Shown here in pieces: positions 33,857 to 48,159 of a stretch of 64,000 bases of DNA (positions within the stretch are counted from its first letter, which is position 1; each line of letters starts with the position of its first letter). A program made the position numbers and the translations under genes. The notes beneath the pieces were generated by a model that was given only the letters and a program-made list of their open reading frames with translations, did not search any database and was not told the DNA's origin. Source of the stretch: Rallus limicola (taxonomy: Eukaryota; Chordata; Aves; Gruiformes; Rallidae); assembly GCA_022605955.1 (NCBI GenBank), contig JAKCOZ010000032.1:3348001-3412000 (forward strand). Direction: 5' to 3'.

Positions 33857-36780
33857 CAAAAGTAGCTTCACATTTTAATTTTTTCACTATTCTGTAAGTG
33901 TTGAGAGAGAAAATGGTTAGGAATATTCAGCGAGCAGTTACCTGTGAAGTTAATTTAATTGCATAGAGACATGACACACACAAAAATATGCCCTCTCTGG
34001 TCTTTAGACTTATGTGGCTTATTTTTTTCCTGAAGTGAGTAATGAAGACTATAAAGAATGTTTGTACAGCGTTTCCAAGGTCTCCAGTGGGACACAGTGC
34101 TGAGTTCCATCACAGCAGGCAAGAGAGAACACTTCTTTCAGCGTGAGTGACTAGGACTCATTAGAAAATAAAATTATCATCACCCACATCAAACAGATGT
34201 TTTTGACAACCATCAGGCCATTATCATCAAGAGGAATCACCATGAGATTTTACATAGCATGGATGTTGTCTCTGTGTTATCATCAGTGACTGGCGGGGGG
34301 GTGAAAAACAACATAATTAGTGACAAAGTTTGATATTGACACAAACAGTGGTGGAACAGCAAATATCAGTGGATGAGAGTGTCATGGATGGCGTGGTAAG
34401 CTAAAGACAAGGAAACAGCATGCTGTACAGTACAGGCAAATATGAAGTCATACGACAATCTAAAAGAGAACGTGCAACTTCCAAAATGGAGCACTCAACC
34501 TGGAGAAGCAATAGCCTAGAAAATAGTTTGAGAGAAGTGTTGCAAGAGCACAGGATTTCTGTATGTATTTTTAGATGATAACTCATCTAAAAACTGAAAG
34601 ATATTTTGCTCAGCCACACTCATTAACTTAAACCTGAAGAGTCTACCATTAGATTCTTCAGTGTTTCATGTTTGGTTTATCCTTCTTCTAATGTCAAATC
34701 AATCTCAAAATGCAAATGACCCCATCCTTACACCTCATCCTATCACTTCCTTTTCATCTGAACTCTTCACTATATTTATCCTGAATTTGCAAATAGTTTT
34801 AGTGCCTTAAATTTTCCCCATTCAGTCAATAAGTATTCAGATAAGAAATATTGCTGTGCACTACTCGTTCTCTTAGTTTATCAGAGGGAAGGTGAGCCTA
34901 TGGAGACCAAGATACAGGTTTAAAACGTGGCAAAGAGCCTTAAGAATGCGCTCTTCAGTCTAGATGAACAGCTGATGCACTCTCATAAAAATGTAAGGGA
35001 AGAGCAGCCGACAACGTTAAATGTAATGGAATTGCTTTCCTCCACAGCACACATCTGTTTGAGAACACACAGCAATCACTTCACTTGTACTTGAATTCTC
35101 CAACACAAAAGCTGTGGGGGACTTGAGATCTCTCTCTGCTTGCTCCTTTGTTTTGTTCTTTGTTGTGCTCTTCTATTTTTCTGTATCCCATTTCATATAG
35201 GAACAGAAGCATTCTTTTCTTCTCATTCCCTAGTGCTTTCATACACTACTGAGTCTATTACTTGATTATTATACTTTCTGTTCCCCATATAACAGTGTCT
35301 TGTACTCTGAGTATGCAATTCTTTCCTTCGGATCCTCCACATGGCTCCTACCTTCTTGCAAAGTTAATTTCCTCCTCTCTTCCCCCCTGAAACCACTTAT
35401 TTTGAGGTTTGATTACCTTCCCTGCTCATCACCCTATGGTTTCCAAAGGCTCCTGCTCCTTGCAGGAAGGCCTGACTAGAGTGCCCAAACCAAACTAGGA
35501 TCATCCTTTTTGTCTCTTCTTCTGGCTTGCCTGCCTTTACCTGCTTCCAGCCATACTCCAGCTTTATCTTTGCTGTGAGCTCCCCTGAGAGCAGAAGAGC
35601 AAAACTGACAAGGTATCCTTTGAATTCCGAATGCCTTCATAGCTGAGAGAGTCTTTTGATATACCTGAGATCTGAGTTTCAGGGGTGCTGAAAGCCCTTT
35701 CATTCCTCTAAGCGAGCATTCCAGTTCCTGATCGTATTAGAACAGAAAAGAGGAGGAAAATGATTTATTTTTATGAGTGAAACACAATTACTGGTGTATG
35801 GAGTGCAGCTGAAATAATATGGGTTTTTTTTTAATACATTTATGAACTGTCAAGAGGAATGCATTTTCTAGGCAAAAAGATGAGGCATTCTAAGCATCAG
35901 TGCCATCTTCTTGCTTAGGGGTTGCCAGCAAAATAGGAGCAAAGGACATGCTCCATGAAGGAAGCCAATGCCTTCTTCACAGCCACTTCACCTGAGTCAG
36001 CAGACATGACGTGTTTTCACAAGAGCCTCCTCCAGCTCCCTTCATCACTTCCCTTCAGATGATTATTGTCATTGATGTTGCTAGATGTTGCCAAGGACAA
36101 AGTAAAAAAGCAAGGTGGTATTTGGAACAGCAAAGCTGTCATGGAGGACTTGCGAGCAAAGACGTGAGTCATAACATGGAAAATCTTATTAGAAGACAAA
36201 ACTATTTAAGCAAGCTATATCCCAGGCATGGAATATAATTACAGAAGAATGAGGGAAAAAAGCTAACTACTGAAATCTAGAATATCTACAGCAATTTAGA
36301 AGCAGCAGGTGGGATAGGAAAAGCATTTCTATTTTTAATCCATTTAAACTCTACTGCAGAACAAAGGTACAGAGGCATCCTGTTGTCACACCTATGGCAA
36401 ATAAAACATTGCTGTCACAAGTCTCAAGCATCGCAATCTCTACCAAACAAACAGTTTCAACTTATTTCTGCTTGGAGATTCTGTTCTCTGCTCTGTATTA
36501 CCATCCAAAGGCTTTAAATGAGATGGAATTTGGCTGCATTAGGAGGGTACAAACACACACGTCTAACCCATAGCACTGAAAAGAGTTGAAACAGTCAAAT
36601 GGCTGGAAACAAAGACAGGATGAACTCTAGGTGGTTTCCTTGGTTGCAGAGTAGATACCTCTGGACAGACAGTCAAAACCTCTTAACTCTGCATTTCACC
36701 ATAACATGTTTGCACGCAGTTGAAAACAACTGAATCTGCTTTGTGAAATGTTGGTAGAACTACACAAAGAGACCCTTGTA
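33857..36780. other. unique non-coding stretch
   Basis: No gene or repeat recognised. G8 with a short flank near 34284-34293 is not enough for a quadruplex. Confidence 0.45.
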
Positions 36781-36931
36781 GAAGCCCCATCCCTGGAGGT
36801 GTTCAGTGCCAGGTTGGATGGGGCTTTGGGCAACCTGGCCTAGCGGAGGGTGTTTCTGCCCACGGCAGGGGGGTTGGAACTAGGTAATCTTTGAGGTCCC
36901 TTCCTACCCAAAGAATTCTGTAATTCTATGA
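36781..36931 (+). mobile_element. CR1 LINE 3'-end fragment
   Basis: Plus-oriented. The first 60 bases still encode the last 20 residues of CR1 ORF2 ([20 protein letters not shown]), followed by the natural TAG stop at 36841-36843 and the short 3'-UTR (gttggaactaggtaatct). The end is ATTCTGTA-ATTCTATG. The homologous end of the 56-kb copy reads [20 protein letters not shown]. It is severely 5'-truncated and so non-autonomous. Confidence 0.93.
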
Positions 36932-39554
36932 CACCAAAACTACCTGCTCACACCAGGCTATTTTCAACACTAACTGTATGGTCATATTGGGAAACCAAAG
37001 TTCAGCTATAGTGTTAATCCCCCTCCTACACAGACAGACACAAACAAATAACTGCTTGAAAGAAGTGAATCTCCTGGAAAGCACACAAAGCTCAACTCAA
37101 TCTCAACCAACATCAATCTCAACTTCTGGGAAATAGTAGTTCAGCTTAATAGGCTTTATTCTATATTTCCTTTCAGAATTTGGAATCGTGCTTTAAGTTT
37201 TTAATTACAAGAAATACAGAGAAGTCAGACCTGCAGGTAAAAAGAATTCACAACTAGGAATTCAATTCATTCCGTTCAAATCTCTTCAAACTGTTAGAAG
37301 TTGCCCACTGCTGACACACAGCTCTGAGACAACTACACTGTCATTTGAAAATCCTGCCAATAGCACGAGATGTCCAATGAAAGACAGAATCTGCAAGAAA
37401 TGTTTTTGGCATTTTCTGCACATCATACATGTGTTTGAAATGTTCCTTTGAAGGTTTGACTTATTGATCACTGAAAGCACTCTGATCTGAAACATTATAG
37501 GATGCCAAATTAGGCACATTTGCCATTTAAAAAAAGCCATCAGCAACACTACAGCATTGTGAGAATCTGTGGCATCACTGAATTTTACAGTTAAGATTGA
37601 CTTTGCTTCACCATCTAACTCCCTTTTCCACACAGGATCGGTTATACTGCATCTTTTCCAACTGATGTTCTGAAAGATCAGCAGCATCCCTGGAGAATCT
37701 ACACCCAGATAAATTAATTTATAATTAAATGCAGTATTTAATTTTCCTCAGCACTAAAATACTGCACTTGTTTCAGAACTTCACTTTCTAGGCAGAAAAG
37801 CTTGCTGGTTTGGGATTTGTCCCAGCTGAAATAGAGAAACAGCTACTATTAAGTTTCCATCATATTACCAGTGACTTCACACAGCTTGTGACTTCTTATT
37901 TTAAGGCTAACTACAAAGGCAGAGTTCTTGCCATTTTTCTCCTCCTGTTGAACCATTACCCTTAGGCACAAGATGTCATATCCCTAAAGAAATGAAACTC
38001 CTGAGGTATACAGATATAAAATCACTAGATCCAACTGCACAAACTAGATCTGGCTGCATAAACTTACCTGAGAGTCGACCAATTTTTTTCATCTGTACAT
38101 ATATTAGCAATACCATTGTGGTTTGTTCAGAAAGATGAATACAGACAGCAAAAAGCATTAATAACTGATCTCTTAAAGGGATGTCATGTATCATTCAGTC
38201 ATACACAATATAACAGTCTAAATATACTGTGTCAGCACCATTATTGTAATCATCAAAACTTGCAATCACTTGAAAACTTACCCCAAATTTGTGAGACAAT
38301 GCTTTTTTTCCCCAAAAAACTTTTGATTGGCATTAATTATGCTCTCCTGCCGTTTCAAAGGAGAATTTCAACATTAAAATACTGGTACTTTCTATTCTGG
38401 ATATCTTTTTCAGCCAGTTTCACAGCAGTGATCTGAAGCCCTGCTATGCCAGGGAAGCTCTGCGTGCAAAACCAAAGTTCATTGTGTGTATCGAGTTCAT
38501 TGTATTTATCCACTGAGACTGAACAGCAGGGGCCAAGTGGTCACAATGACACATTACCCAAACACGTTCTGTACATTCCTTCTTGCAGGTTTCCCTAGCC
38601 AATGCACAAAAATCTTTTAAAATATACCCATTTGACAAAAGATGCTGTTAAGTTCCCTGCCAGACCAACTTTTATGCAGGTAAATCATAGGGAATTTGCT
38701 ATTACTGTTACTCTATGAAGAGAAGTGTAGTGGCTAGAGAAGAGGTTTCTGGCAGATATCCTTGTTTTAACATAACACAACATATTGCCATTACCTCTAC
38801 CTCCATTTGCTTTAGGGCACAGCTCCTGCAGACACTTGGGAATGTTATGTGGTACTGATTGAGCTTTCATCTGCCTGACATTGGCCTAGGCAGGCTTCTC
38901 GTTAACAACGGCTTCTCCTCAAAACAAAAACATCAGGTAATGCCAGGTGACTTAAACTACTAAAGACAATCTGAATGAGCTTGTTAAAATGGTTCAAGTT
39001 CTCCAATTTTGCCATAACTCATTTTTTTAACCAGGAAACTCGAAATTACTCCACCTTGACACAAGACTGAGGTGGATTTGCTGAGGTGAAGGCAGTGGAG
39101 GACGGGTGAAGGAACAGTGGTGAAAGAACACTGCCCAGGGAATAGGAGCTGTTCTGTGGTCACACAGCCAGGTCACACAACACCCACCTCACCAGGAACC
39201 CACAGACATTCCCAACACACAGGCCACCAAACTGCTCCCTACATATAGAAGAAGAAAGGTCCCCGAGGCTGCCCAGATGGGAATTTGCATCAGGCCTCCA
39301 TTGTACCTAGAGAAAATCTAAGGCATAAAAAAAAAGTAATAAAAAGTAAACTGTCTGTTTCAATGCATAATTATTCCCTTGTGGCATCTATTAAAACAAG
39401 AAAAAAAGATAAACTATAGGCTAGTATGCAAAGCATTGCATACAGGCTTACATTCAGAACAGGAAACATCCTGAAAGGGACAAAAAGCCTGTCTTTCCAA
39501 AGGAAAACACTTACTGTGGGTTATTTCTGATATTGTTGTCTCCTTTTCTTTTAG
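36932..39554. other. unique stretch with minus-strand exon-like pair
   Basis: On the minus strand 38068-38092 (phase 0 to 1, donor CTCAG|GTAAGTT) and 37612-37669 (phase 1 to 2, acceptor gctgatctttcag, donor GATG|GTGAAG) are phase-compatible and would read MKKIGRLS then HQLEKMQYNRSCVEKGVR. There is no link to other candidates, and the second donor is weak. Confidence 0.2.
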
Positions 39555-39676
39555 GAAAAGCAGTTTACTATGTTTATCAATTTGAGAGCTTTGCAGCGCT
39601 TAAGTATCTGCAAAAGCACCCATCACTCCTGATCACTATAGGCATTGTTATTCTCTTGACTGAACAGATTTCATGA
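39555..39676 (+). CDS. weak candidate terminal exon
   Basis: A very strong acceptor (ttgttgtctccttttcttttag) is followed by a frame that enters with 2 bases and runs 39 codons to TGA (39674-39676), containing YYVYQFESFAALKYLQKHPS and a hydrophobic end (LLITIGIVILL). The entry phase matches the exit of 27898-28043, but the 11.5-kb gap and the alternative open frame leave this speculative. Confidence 0.15.
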
Positions 39677-42074
39677 TTGATACTGAGCTTCTAAAAACTT
39701 CTGGCCTCTTACCCATGGCTTCTTGAAGAAAAGTCGGATGTTTTGCAGTGGCACGGGTCCAACCTCCTCTTCCTTCAGTCATACTCCTCCCACATTCATC
39801 ACATCCCTGCTATTCTTTTTGAAGTCACCACCATTTTCTTCTTGTCCTCAGCAAAACACAATGCTAAATACTATCCATATTATACCTCCTCTTGCTGAAC
39901 ATGCAGGAAAATGTTTTTTTATTTAAATACCCTTGTCAAAGACACACCATGTGTGTTCAGTGGCTGCTTGACTTTAGTTAATCCCATCATCTAATTAGAC
40001 TGAACTGTAATACAAAAGAGAAAAGTTTATTCATTAATCTTACCATTCCCTAGACAAGTTAAAAATCTGAAATCAATGCCAACGGTGGCAAAGCTTTGTG
40101 CAGAATACTAAAAATATCAGTGTATGCCAATATTTTTCAATCCACCCATACAAATTAGAGAAAAAGAAGTTGGGTGTACCCAATATTCATGTTTGGTCAG
40201 GCAGTTGATATTTAATGAAGTCAGAGACTCCTACAGCTACTTTATTAAAATGCAGATGTTAAGCATTTCTCTGTAGCAGAGACTGGAACCTTGTTACAGT
40301 CTCTGCTTCCAACATACACACGATACAACTGGCCAGGTGCACATAAGTCCTATCAATAACTTGAGCTATCTGGGTTTCCTTACATTCAGCACATCAAAAT
40401 ACTTCCCAACTAACATTTGCTGAATGAAGCAGGTACAAGATGAGGGCAACACCAATGGAAGAGCCATATGAAGAGTTAACTACAGTCAATTATCAATGAT
40501 TCATGTCATAATGAAATCTCGGTGTTTTTAATAACCAGAAAGACCAACAGATTTCACTACAATAAGGAATGGAAATTAAATTAAAAATCTTGAGAAACAG
40601 TCCAAAAATTAGGTTAAAAAAGAACTGCAAAATTCTACACCTGAGTAATCGTCTGAAGAAATATGCACTGAGGAACAACTGTCAAGGAAACACTTTTGCA
40701 GGACAGAACCTGTCAGTGGCCTCAGCACTGAACGGAACAGCAATCCACAGTTCCTCTCCTTCACAAAAAAGGAAGATACATTCACAGGTATGGAACTTAC
40801 ACAACCTGATAGCCACTCCTTCCACAGCCTGCTACACTGTCACTGTATTTATTAATAAAGTTGTCTCACTTTGTGCTCTGTGTGTCCAACAAATGTGAAC
40901 CAAATGAGCAGTGTCCAAACAAACCAATGAACATGAACAAAACTCTAGACATCGTGACCCATGTGGAAAGACTGAAAGACTGGGGGTCACTTTAAAGAAT
41001 TAAAAACTCATGGGGGAATACTAACCACGTACATACCAAGAAGCAAAAAAGGAAACACCAAAGACAAACTTCTCTCCACATTCAAGAGCACAGAACAAGA
41101 AGAGGTGAACATCAAAGACAGAAAAAGAGCCTGCTTATATCCTGGAATAATATTTTTAACCACACAGATAGCAAAGTGCTGGGATAGATATGCTGGGGAC
41201 ACCACGAGATTCCTATCATTCTCTCAGGAGTGACACATGCTGAGTAGATCTGACATGGAGGTGACTTATAAAATCTCTTCTTTTTGTGTTCCACTTTCTA
41301 CAGCTGCATGAATCACTACATCAAAAGAGGTGCACAGGAAAGGTGCTTGTAGGACAAGAAATCTGACAAATATCCACACTCCTAGAACCCACAGCACAGT
41401 AATACTTTTTAATTTTTTTTAAAGTTTTTTTTTCCTCTTTCTATAGTTGTCTGCCTTTACAGGGCAACTTTTTACAGGACAACTTTTCACAGCTCAGTCT
41501 GGAAATTACAGAAGACCAAAGGCATCTCACATACATGTCTATACTGTTTTAACACAGTCTCTGTAGTTCTGGTTTCCAGAGATGTAGTCAATTTTCAGAG
41601 AAGGAAATTAAAAAAAGACAGTATTTGCTAATATAATTTAATGGCAAAGATGCATTCTCATGTTTATACATTAAATCATGAAAAAGACAGCTACATATGG
41701 CATCCAAGAGAACTGAATAAATTAAGTTTCTTGTTTTGACATATTTTTGGTGTGAAAAGAAGGAACCAGTATCTTTACAGGAAATAATTTGAAGTCAGGA
41801 GCTACCCACCACTAAGAACTCAATCCTGCTATCCTTGCATTCCCAGTGCCCCTTTGAAGCTGCCATTCACCTTTGAAATTCCTATATCAAAGCAAAGTTT
41901 GTATCTTAAAAGACCTTCTTCAATTATTCTGAAACTTAGTTAATAAAATCACCCTCTCCTTCCATCAGCTCAGCACAGAGACTGGCAATACAGTGGCACA
42001 GCAGGAGTTTAAGGGTTGCTGAAACAAAATTACTATTCTAATGATGATTACTTTGCTGTTATGTCTGTTAACAG

Positions 42075-42402
42075 AATGAATGTTTGGAGAGGCCGATGAT
42101 CCTTGAAATTTGTTGTTTCACTGCTACCAGAGTTACCAGAATGATTTCTGAGCATGGGGTCATTTTTCACTATTACTCATATACAAAACATATGCCTGAA
42201 GTTAAATGTTCAAGAAAAAAGTCTGTTAGGAATTTCAATACGCTATGATGTCTTGGTTGAGAGAAGTGAGGAGATGGAGAAACGTGGATATTCTGAATTG
42301 AGTGCTTCTCAAAACTCTCACCTTCAAAACAAAGACAATCTTAAAAGTACTGCTCAGGGACTTCAGATACTGGAACCAAGTCAAAATGCAAATGTTAAAT
42401 AG
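42075..42402 (+). other. possible decayed exon, two overlapping frames
   Basis: After a strong acceptor (tactttgctgttatgtctgttaacag, AG 42073-42074), phase 0 is open for 57 codons (starting NECLERPMILEICC) to TGA at 42246. A second frame, open from 42145, continues to TAG at 42400-42402 and reads like a polar tail (RYDVLVERSEEMEKRGYSEL, later LEPSQNANVK). A single frameshift between about 42150 and 42245 would join them. It could be a pseudogenised exon or coincidence. Confidence 0.18.
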
Positions 42403-45400
42403 TGTATCCAGTAACACACAGCCTGTTTACTATGAGTCCACTATCAACCTCTGGAACATGACTTCAACCTGCTCTGGTTACCCAGTACAGTCTGCCTCAA
42501 CACTCCACAGCCCTCCTTCCCCCTGAGGTCATGCTCTGCTCCCCACTATCTTCCTGCTATAGCAATGATATTCCAAACTACACATCTGCTTATTCAAGGC
42601 CTTGCCACACTCTTCTGCTGGTGATTGGCAGTGCCTGAACACATTCACAACTGTTTGTTGGGGACACCTCACTGCTGGAAATAATTCTGTTCATCCTCAG
42701 ACTTTTTCTTTTTAACGAACAGGGTGTTTGTTAAACAATTCCCAGGGGGGAGTGGTCTGTACAGTACTCCAGCACATGAGATCATGGCTATGGTAACCTC
42801 AGCAACTGGCAGCCTGGTTGGCCCTTGGGATAGCAGTGAACTGCCTGTTCATATGTTTCAACAAAGCATCGATTATTTAAGTGAATGACATACTTCCTTT
42901 GAGACTGCTGTGCAGTTCACCATCCTACGTATTGATATAGCAGCTCAAGAGGAAGAGGGAAGACCCTTTCTATGTGAGAAACATTTGAGCCTTGGAAAAA
43001 TAAAAGGATGGAGGGACCAGAAAAGGAGTTACAGATAAAGAGCCAGAGATTCCTGTGCAGATGACCACATGGAAAAAAACCTTGGGCTGATTAAGCAGCT
43101 GTTTTTTTTTGCCTGGGTGTCTATGCAGTTGGAAAAGGAAGTGTGTAGGGAGAAGTTACTGCTTAATCCAGAGAAGGTGTCTTTTCCCATCATCAAAATG
43201 CCATTCACTGACATACTGTGAAGGCAACTCCAGTAAGCAGGAGCAGGGATTAAACAAGGGACCAAACCTAGCCAGAACGGTAGATCTTTCATGGAAGATG
43301 GGGCTGGACCACACCTGTGACCGATGGCAGAGCAGTGATACCAGGGCTACCAGGGTGTTCAGGATCTTGACTCCACAGGAAGGGGAAGCAAATGGCATGC
43401 TGAGTACAGTCTGACCTGGGAGCTGAGAAAGACCTTGTTCTTGTGCTCATTCATTATGAGTTTTTGGGTTGCTGTTTCAAGGTGCTGAGGCTCCTGTTTT
43501 CAGACATGCCTGAGAAAGGCCACAGGACTGTACGCATCTGCTGTGAAACTCAGATGCCTGCTATTCCAGACCCTGGGGAGATGCTGCTTCTGCCCTGCAG
43601 TACTCTTATTTCTGCCGAGGCATTGGATGGTGCTTAGGACATTGCAGGAGGGTGGCATTTGTTCACCTTTCAGCACTGGAAGCGCTTTAGAGGCTAAAGA
43701 GAAAGGACTCGCCTGGCTTTCAAGTGTTTTCAATATTACCTGAAGGAGTAGGAAGGACACCCCTCACAAGTGAGCTGCTGATTAATTAGGCAAGACGAAC
43801 GCCAGCCTTAGTGCCGTAATGAAGAGAGACATCTTCTAACACTTTGCCCATTCACTTGACACTTCCCATGGTACTTCATGCTGACAGGCCACAGGCTTAC
43901 TGTGTTTTTGCAGAGCAAACATCAACACAGATTATTACCTACCAAGAGCTGCCCTGCACCAGCACTAGATGGAATGTCCTCGCTGCCGGCCTCAATGAGA
44001 AACAAGTTCCTAAAAAATGGTACCTTGCTGAATTTTTAAGAACAGAGAGAAATTAAAGCTATATACAGAACTGATAATTACAAACATGTCATGGAAAAGT
44101 CTGAAAAACCCTAATGCTGATGCAAGTAAGGGCAAAACTGAAGACTGTGATGATGGGAAGGAAATATTTAAATACAGAGCAGAGGTAGAAGGATGATTCT
44201 TGAATCCTGAAGCATATCACAAGGAAAAGATATTCCAAGTTATCTTAATGCTGTACATACGATGGAAGATTAAGGAAATTTTCCACTATGGAAAGCTCTT
44301 CCCTGTACATCATGTCCACAGCAAGACACTTTTAGAATTTTTATCTGAAACTTAAAAGACTAAAAGATAATTAATACACTATTGTGAGAGATTTAAGGTA
44401 CACTTCAAATACAGCCTCTTCTTCTCACTGCCTACATCAGCTGACTTCCTGGAGTGCTCCATTAGACTTTAAGTGTACTCTTGGAGAATCCTGTTGAAGA
44501 CTTAAGAGCTCTGAGTACCATCTTTTCATCTTCTTACCCTGCTGCCTGGTTTTAGGCATCTGCAGCAGTCACATGCTTGAACTAAAATGCCATCTCTTTG
44601 CTCTTCCTGCTTTGCAGGCTTTACCCTTCTCAGCATTCAGATGTCTACTCACTTCCCATGCAGTATATCCCTCAGGTTTTAGAGATTTAGAATCTAAACT
44701 GTGCTTTGTTTTTAATTCTACATAATTCAGCAAACAAATGCCCCCAGATGGGAATTAAGGTCATAAGTGATGTGTAAAATATCACTACTTAGTCTGAAAC
44801 TCCTGGTGGGTGACCACAAAGCTTAGAACAGTAAGCCATAACACCCCAGAAACAGTGGTGTGGCCAAGCACACAGACCTGGTCTCCACCTTACATCCCAC
44901 AAGCATTTTCTCCTGCTGCTGTGCCTTTTTGTCTGTCTCCTCCTGTGCCATTCATGGTTTCTTCTTCCTTATGGCCACTTCTGGAACTTAATTCTTTCTG
45001 CTTTCCCTTCCTCACTCTTGCTGTGCGAAAGAGATCACAAAGAACAGGGAAGGAAACAGAACAAGATGGGAAGAAGAGGCAGAAACAGGTACAAAAACAG
45101 AGAGTGGAAGAAAAGCACCTGGTTAATGCTGCCTTGTGGATGTAACAGGACCAAAGACAGGTTTAGTAAAAGGCTTCCTGCACTCACATCTACCACACTG
45201 CTTCAAGACGGAGCCCAACAGAAGAGAGCACAGGCATAGCTACTCAACTACTGTCAATTTAGAACATTACTTATCACTCTGGCCAGAAAGGAGCCACTAC
45301 ATTATCTATCCCCTGTCTGCAGAAATACCCACAGGTGCTCAGAGCAAGGCTGGACTATAAGAAGGTCGACTCAGCAGAAGGGTACATAATTTTTTCAGGC

Positions 45401-46739
45401 TTTGACTGTTACACTTACAGTGCTGATTGGCTATTAATCTTAAAAGCAATTCATCTTTCTCATGCTTATTGATTAAAAACTGTAGAGTATGAGACAGTGA
45501 CATTGTTATTGACCTTGGGAATTCTGTTGTGGTTGCCAAAAAGGCAAAATAAGTCACACTCGCCTACAGCTGTTTTGTCAGAAAGTCTAACTTGATTCCC
45601 ACGCTGCCTTTCAAGACATGATTTTCCATGATAATATAGAAGAAGAATTAGTGTGGCTGGCACAGCACAACCAGAGCAGCTACGATCTCCTCGCTGTGCT
45701 TCCAGGTGAGTATTCCTGTGAACTTCTACTACCTTGAAATAAATAGAATTGCCAACCGTGTCAGAGATCTTTATCTCTAAGGAATGTTCCTTTTATTGGA
45801 AGAGCTGAGCAAAAAGAGCTCTCTTGAATCTGAGTGGAGATTAGACTTGTTGCTTTAGATTAAACCTCTCCTAATTAACCTTCCAATTAACCTCACATCA
45901 CTCCTTTAGAACAAGACTGTAAATACGAATGATACTACATTCCCTGTTATCAGAGAACAGCTTTTGTTAGATAGAATTATGATATACAACCATAATCTAC
46001 ACAGGGTTTTGTTAGCAAGAGTTTTAAACTCTGCTGTTAGTCACCAGGATGAACAGAGAAGGCACAGCTGCTATGACAAGCACAAGAAGCAGACCATGGC
46101 ATTTTATCATCTCAGTTCCATGTTGCAATGAAGCAAACTCCAAGAAGCAGGAAGTGAAAAATCTTGGTTCCATTTGCCAGGTTTAAAGAAAATTTGAGTT
46201 GAAAATGTTACCATTGAGAAATTAAGGAAACAAAACAAAAATTAACCAACCAAGTATCTGTGAGGCAGGAATCAATGGATCTGCAACAACCAGGCAATGC
46301 TCCAAATGAAGTCTTCCTCTCACTCATGCGAGGAGGAGCGGTTCTACTCCAGGGGATTTTTTGTGTGATTCCTGTTATGCTGAGCTACCACCTTCTCTGA
46401 TCTCCATCCTCACCCAGAACAGTGCCTGTGTTTTTACCTTCTCAGCTATGTTTTTTTCATGTGTGAAAAGTTCTTTCAGCTAGAGACAATGTTCTGCTGA
46501 ACACGTAGGCGGTGAGAACGGAGACTGTTTAAAAACTGAAAAAAGCTCTGTGTGATATTTCTGTTTATGAATTACAACTTAATCAGTACTAATTTTCCTT
46601 TTCTCACTTGTTTGATTGTATATCCACACCTTTGCCTTTGAAAGATTACACTGTTACATGACCTTGCTGAGCACCTTAGACCTATCTCTTTCTTGTGTAA
46701 CTAGTTTCCAAAGGGCAGCAGCAGTTTCCAGAGATGCAA
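42403..46739. other. unique non-coding stretch
   Basis: Overlapping open frames of up to 111 codons occur at 43029-43760 and 44810-45360, but none shows family features or splice support. No repeat recognised. Confidence 0.4.
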
Positions 46740-47365
46740 AAGAAAGGAAGGCAGGTTAGCCAGGCACTAACAGGACCATCCTCTGCCCAGCACACATAGC
46801 AAACTGCAGAAGTGTCCGTCCAGTTCCATGTTCTCCTTGATGGACACACAGGGAGTAGACATGGCAGTCGGCCACACCTACCCACACAAAACCTAAACAG
46901 GCAGTCAGGCCTTCAGTGATACCAAACCACTTCATCCTGTGAGAATTCATATCCCTCCCTTGGAAAGCTCGATGGAAACACCACAAGATCTTTCTCACCA
47001 GATTCCTTTGATGGTAACACATCCTTCCTCATTTTATTGGCCAAACCAAGAGCACTATTGTGATTCAGCCCCAAACAGTGGCTGAGCACGACACACCACT
47101 CACTCTTTCACTCCCTGAGCTGAAAGAGATAGAACCTCCCTGGTTGGGTTTGGATAAGGACAGTTTACTGACAAAATCACTGTGGAAGGGGAACCATAAC
47201 AGCCTGTGGCAAATTTCATTCGCACCCAGTGGTAATACAGAGTACCTTACCAACCCGGGGATAACACGGAGTACTGCACCTATGCAAGGACCGACCCAGT
47301 GCTCAGACTGCTCTGGAGGCACCCAGAAGCACCCTTCCCCAACCATCCCTTTTATGGGGAAGTGA
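46740..47365. repeat. possible old retroelement-derived repeat
   Basis: The composition and phrases such as ccaaacagtggctgagcac and ggtttggataaggacagttt resemble degenerate LTR or ERV-derived sequence that I associate with bird genomes. No LTR boundaries, primer-binding site or pol motif are visible, so this is an impression rather than an identification. Confidence 0.2.
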
Positions 47366-48137
47366 AGGCAGGTGGTGTGGAAACAGCCTGGGCTAACTCA
47401 GCTCACCTATGCTAACTGCTTGGGGAGGTTAACTCTGACCTGGCCACAACCAGGACAAGGACATTCCGCACTCTAAAGCTCTTCCTCTACTTCTGTCAGC
47501 TGACTCTCTTCTTCAGGCTGCAGCAAGATGCAAGCCATACTTCCTCAGCTTCCTTCTTGGAGATATCCCTGCTCTCACAGGTAGAAATATTGCCTTGAGG
47601 GACTGCCCTTCTCCTCCCACCACCTTACCAACTCCCTTAGATAGATTCCCATGAGCTGGAAAGGATCTATTTCATTTAAATGTCACTAGCAAGTGCATCT
47701 CCCATGTGTCCCAGCAGCCCTTTCTCAAAAGATTTAGGTTCCCATTTCTGTTTTTCAAGATGTATTTGTTTATAGATGGTTCACTCCCAGGACTAGAACT
47801 AGAAACATCAAACTCTTCCCAAGAGAAGAGATATGTCTCACTAAAATCCATCTCACTGAAACATTCGGCTTACTTTCCAAAGCTAAAGGAACTAGGACTG
47901 CATACAAGTCTACAGAAGAATTTAAATATTACTCAAGCTCCAGGAAAAGGTACCAATTTTTAATTACCTCACTGATTTTTGGGGTGGCACTCAAGCATCA
48001 AGTAACTTCATTTCATTTTCACACATAATAATTCAAAATTTGAGTGTGTCTTCACTTGCCTTTCCATATCCTATTATTGTACAAAGCAGTGATGCTAACA
48101 TGCATTACTCTGATACCACACTATGGTACCAAGAATA

Positions 48138-48159
48138 TACATATATATATATATATGTA
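48138..48159. repeat. AT microsatellite, perfect palindrome
   Basis: TAC then (AT)8 then GTA is a perfect 22-base palindrome, about 300 bases upstream of the 232-codon open frame. Such repeats extrude as cruciforms and are often length-variable. Confidence 0.85.

Noticed and set aside
38985..39010. B-box-like ggttcaagttc (tRNA-like)
   Set aside because: No A box at the right distance and no cloverleaf; a chance match.
39711..39790. Minus-strand segment with donor CATGG|GTAAGAG
   Set aside because: Several frames are open and the only acceptor with a good tract leaves nine bases; the longer version has a purine-rich acceptor.
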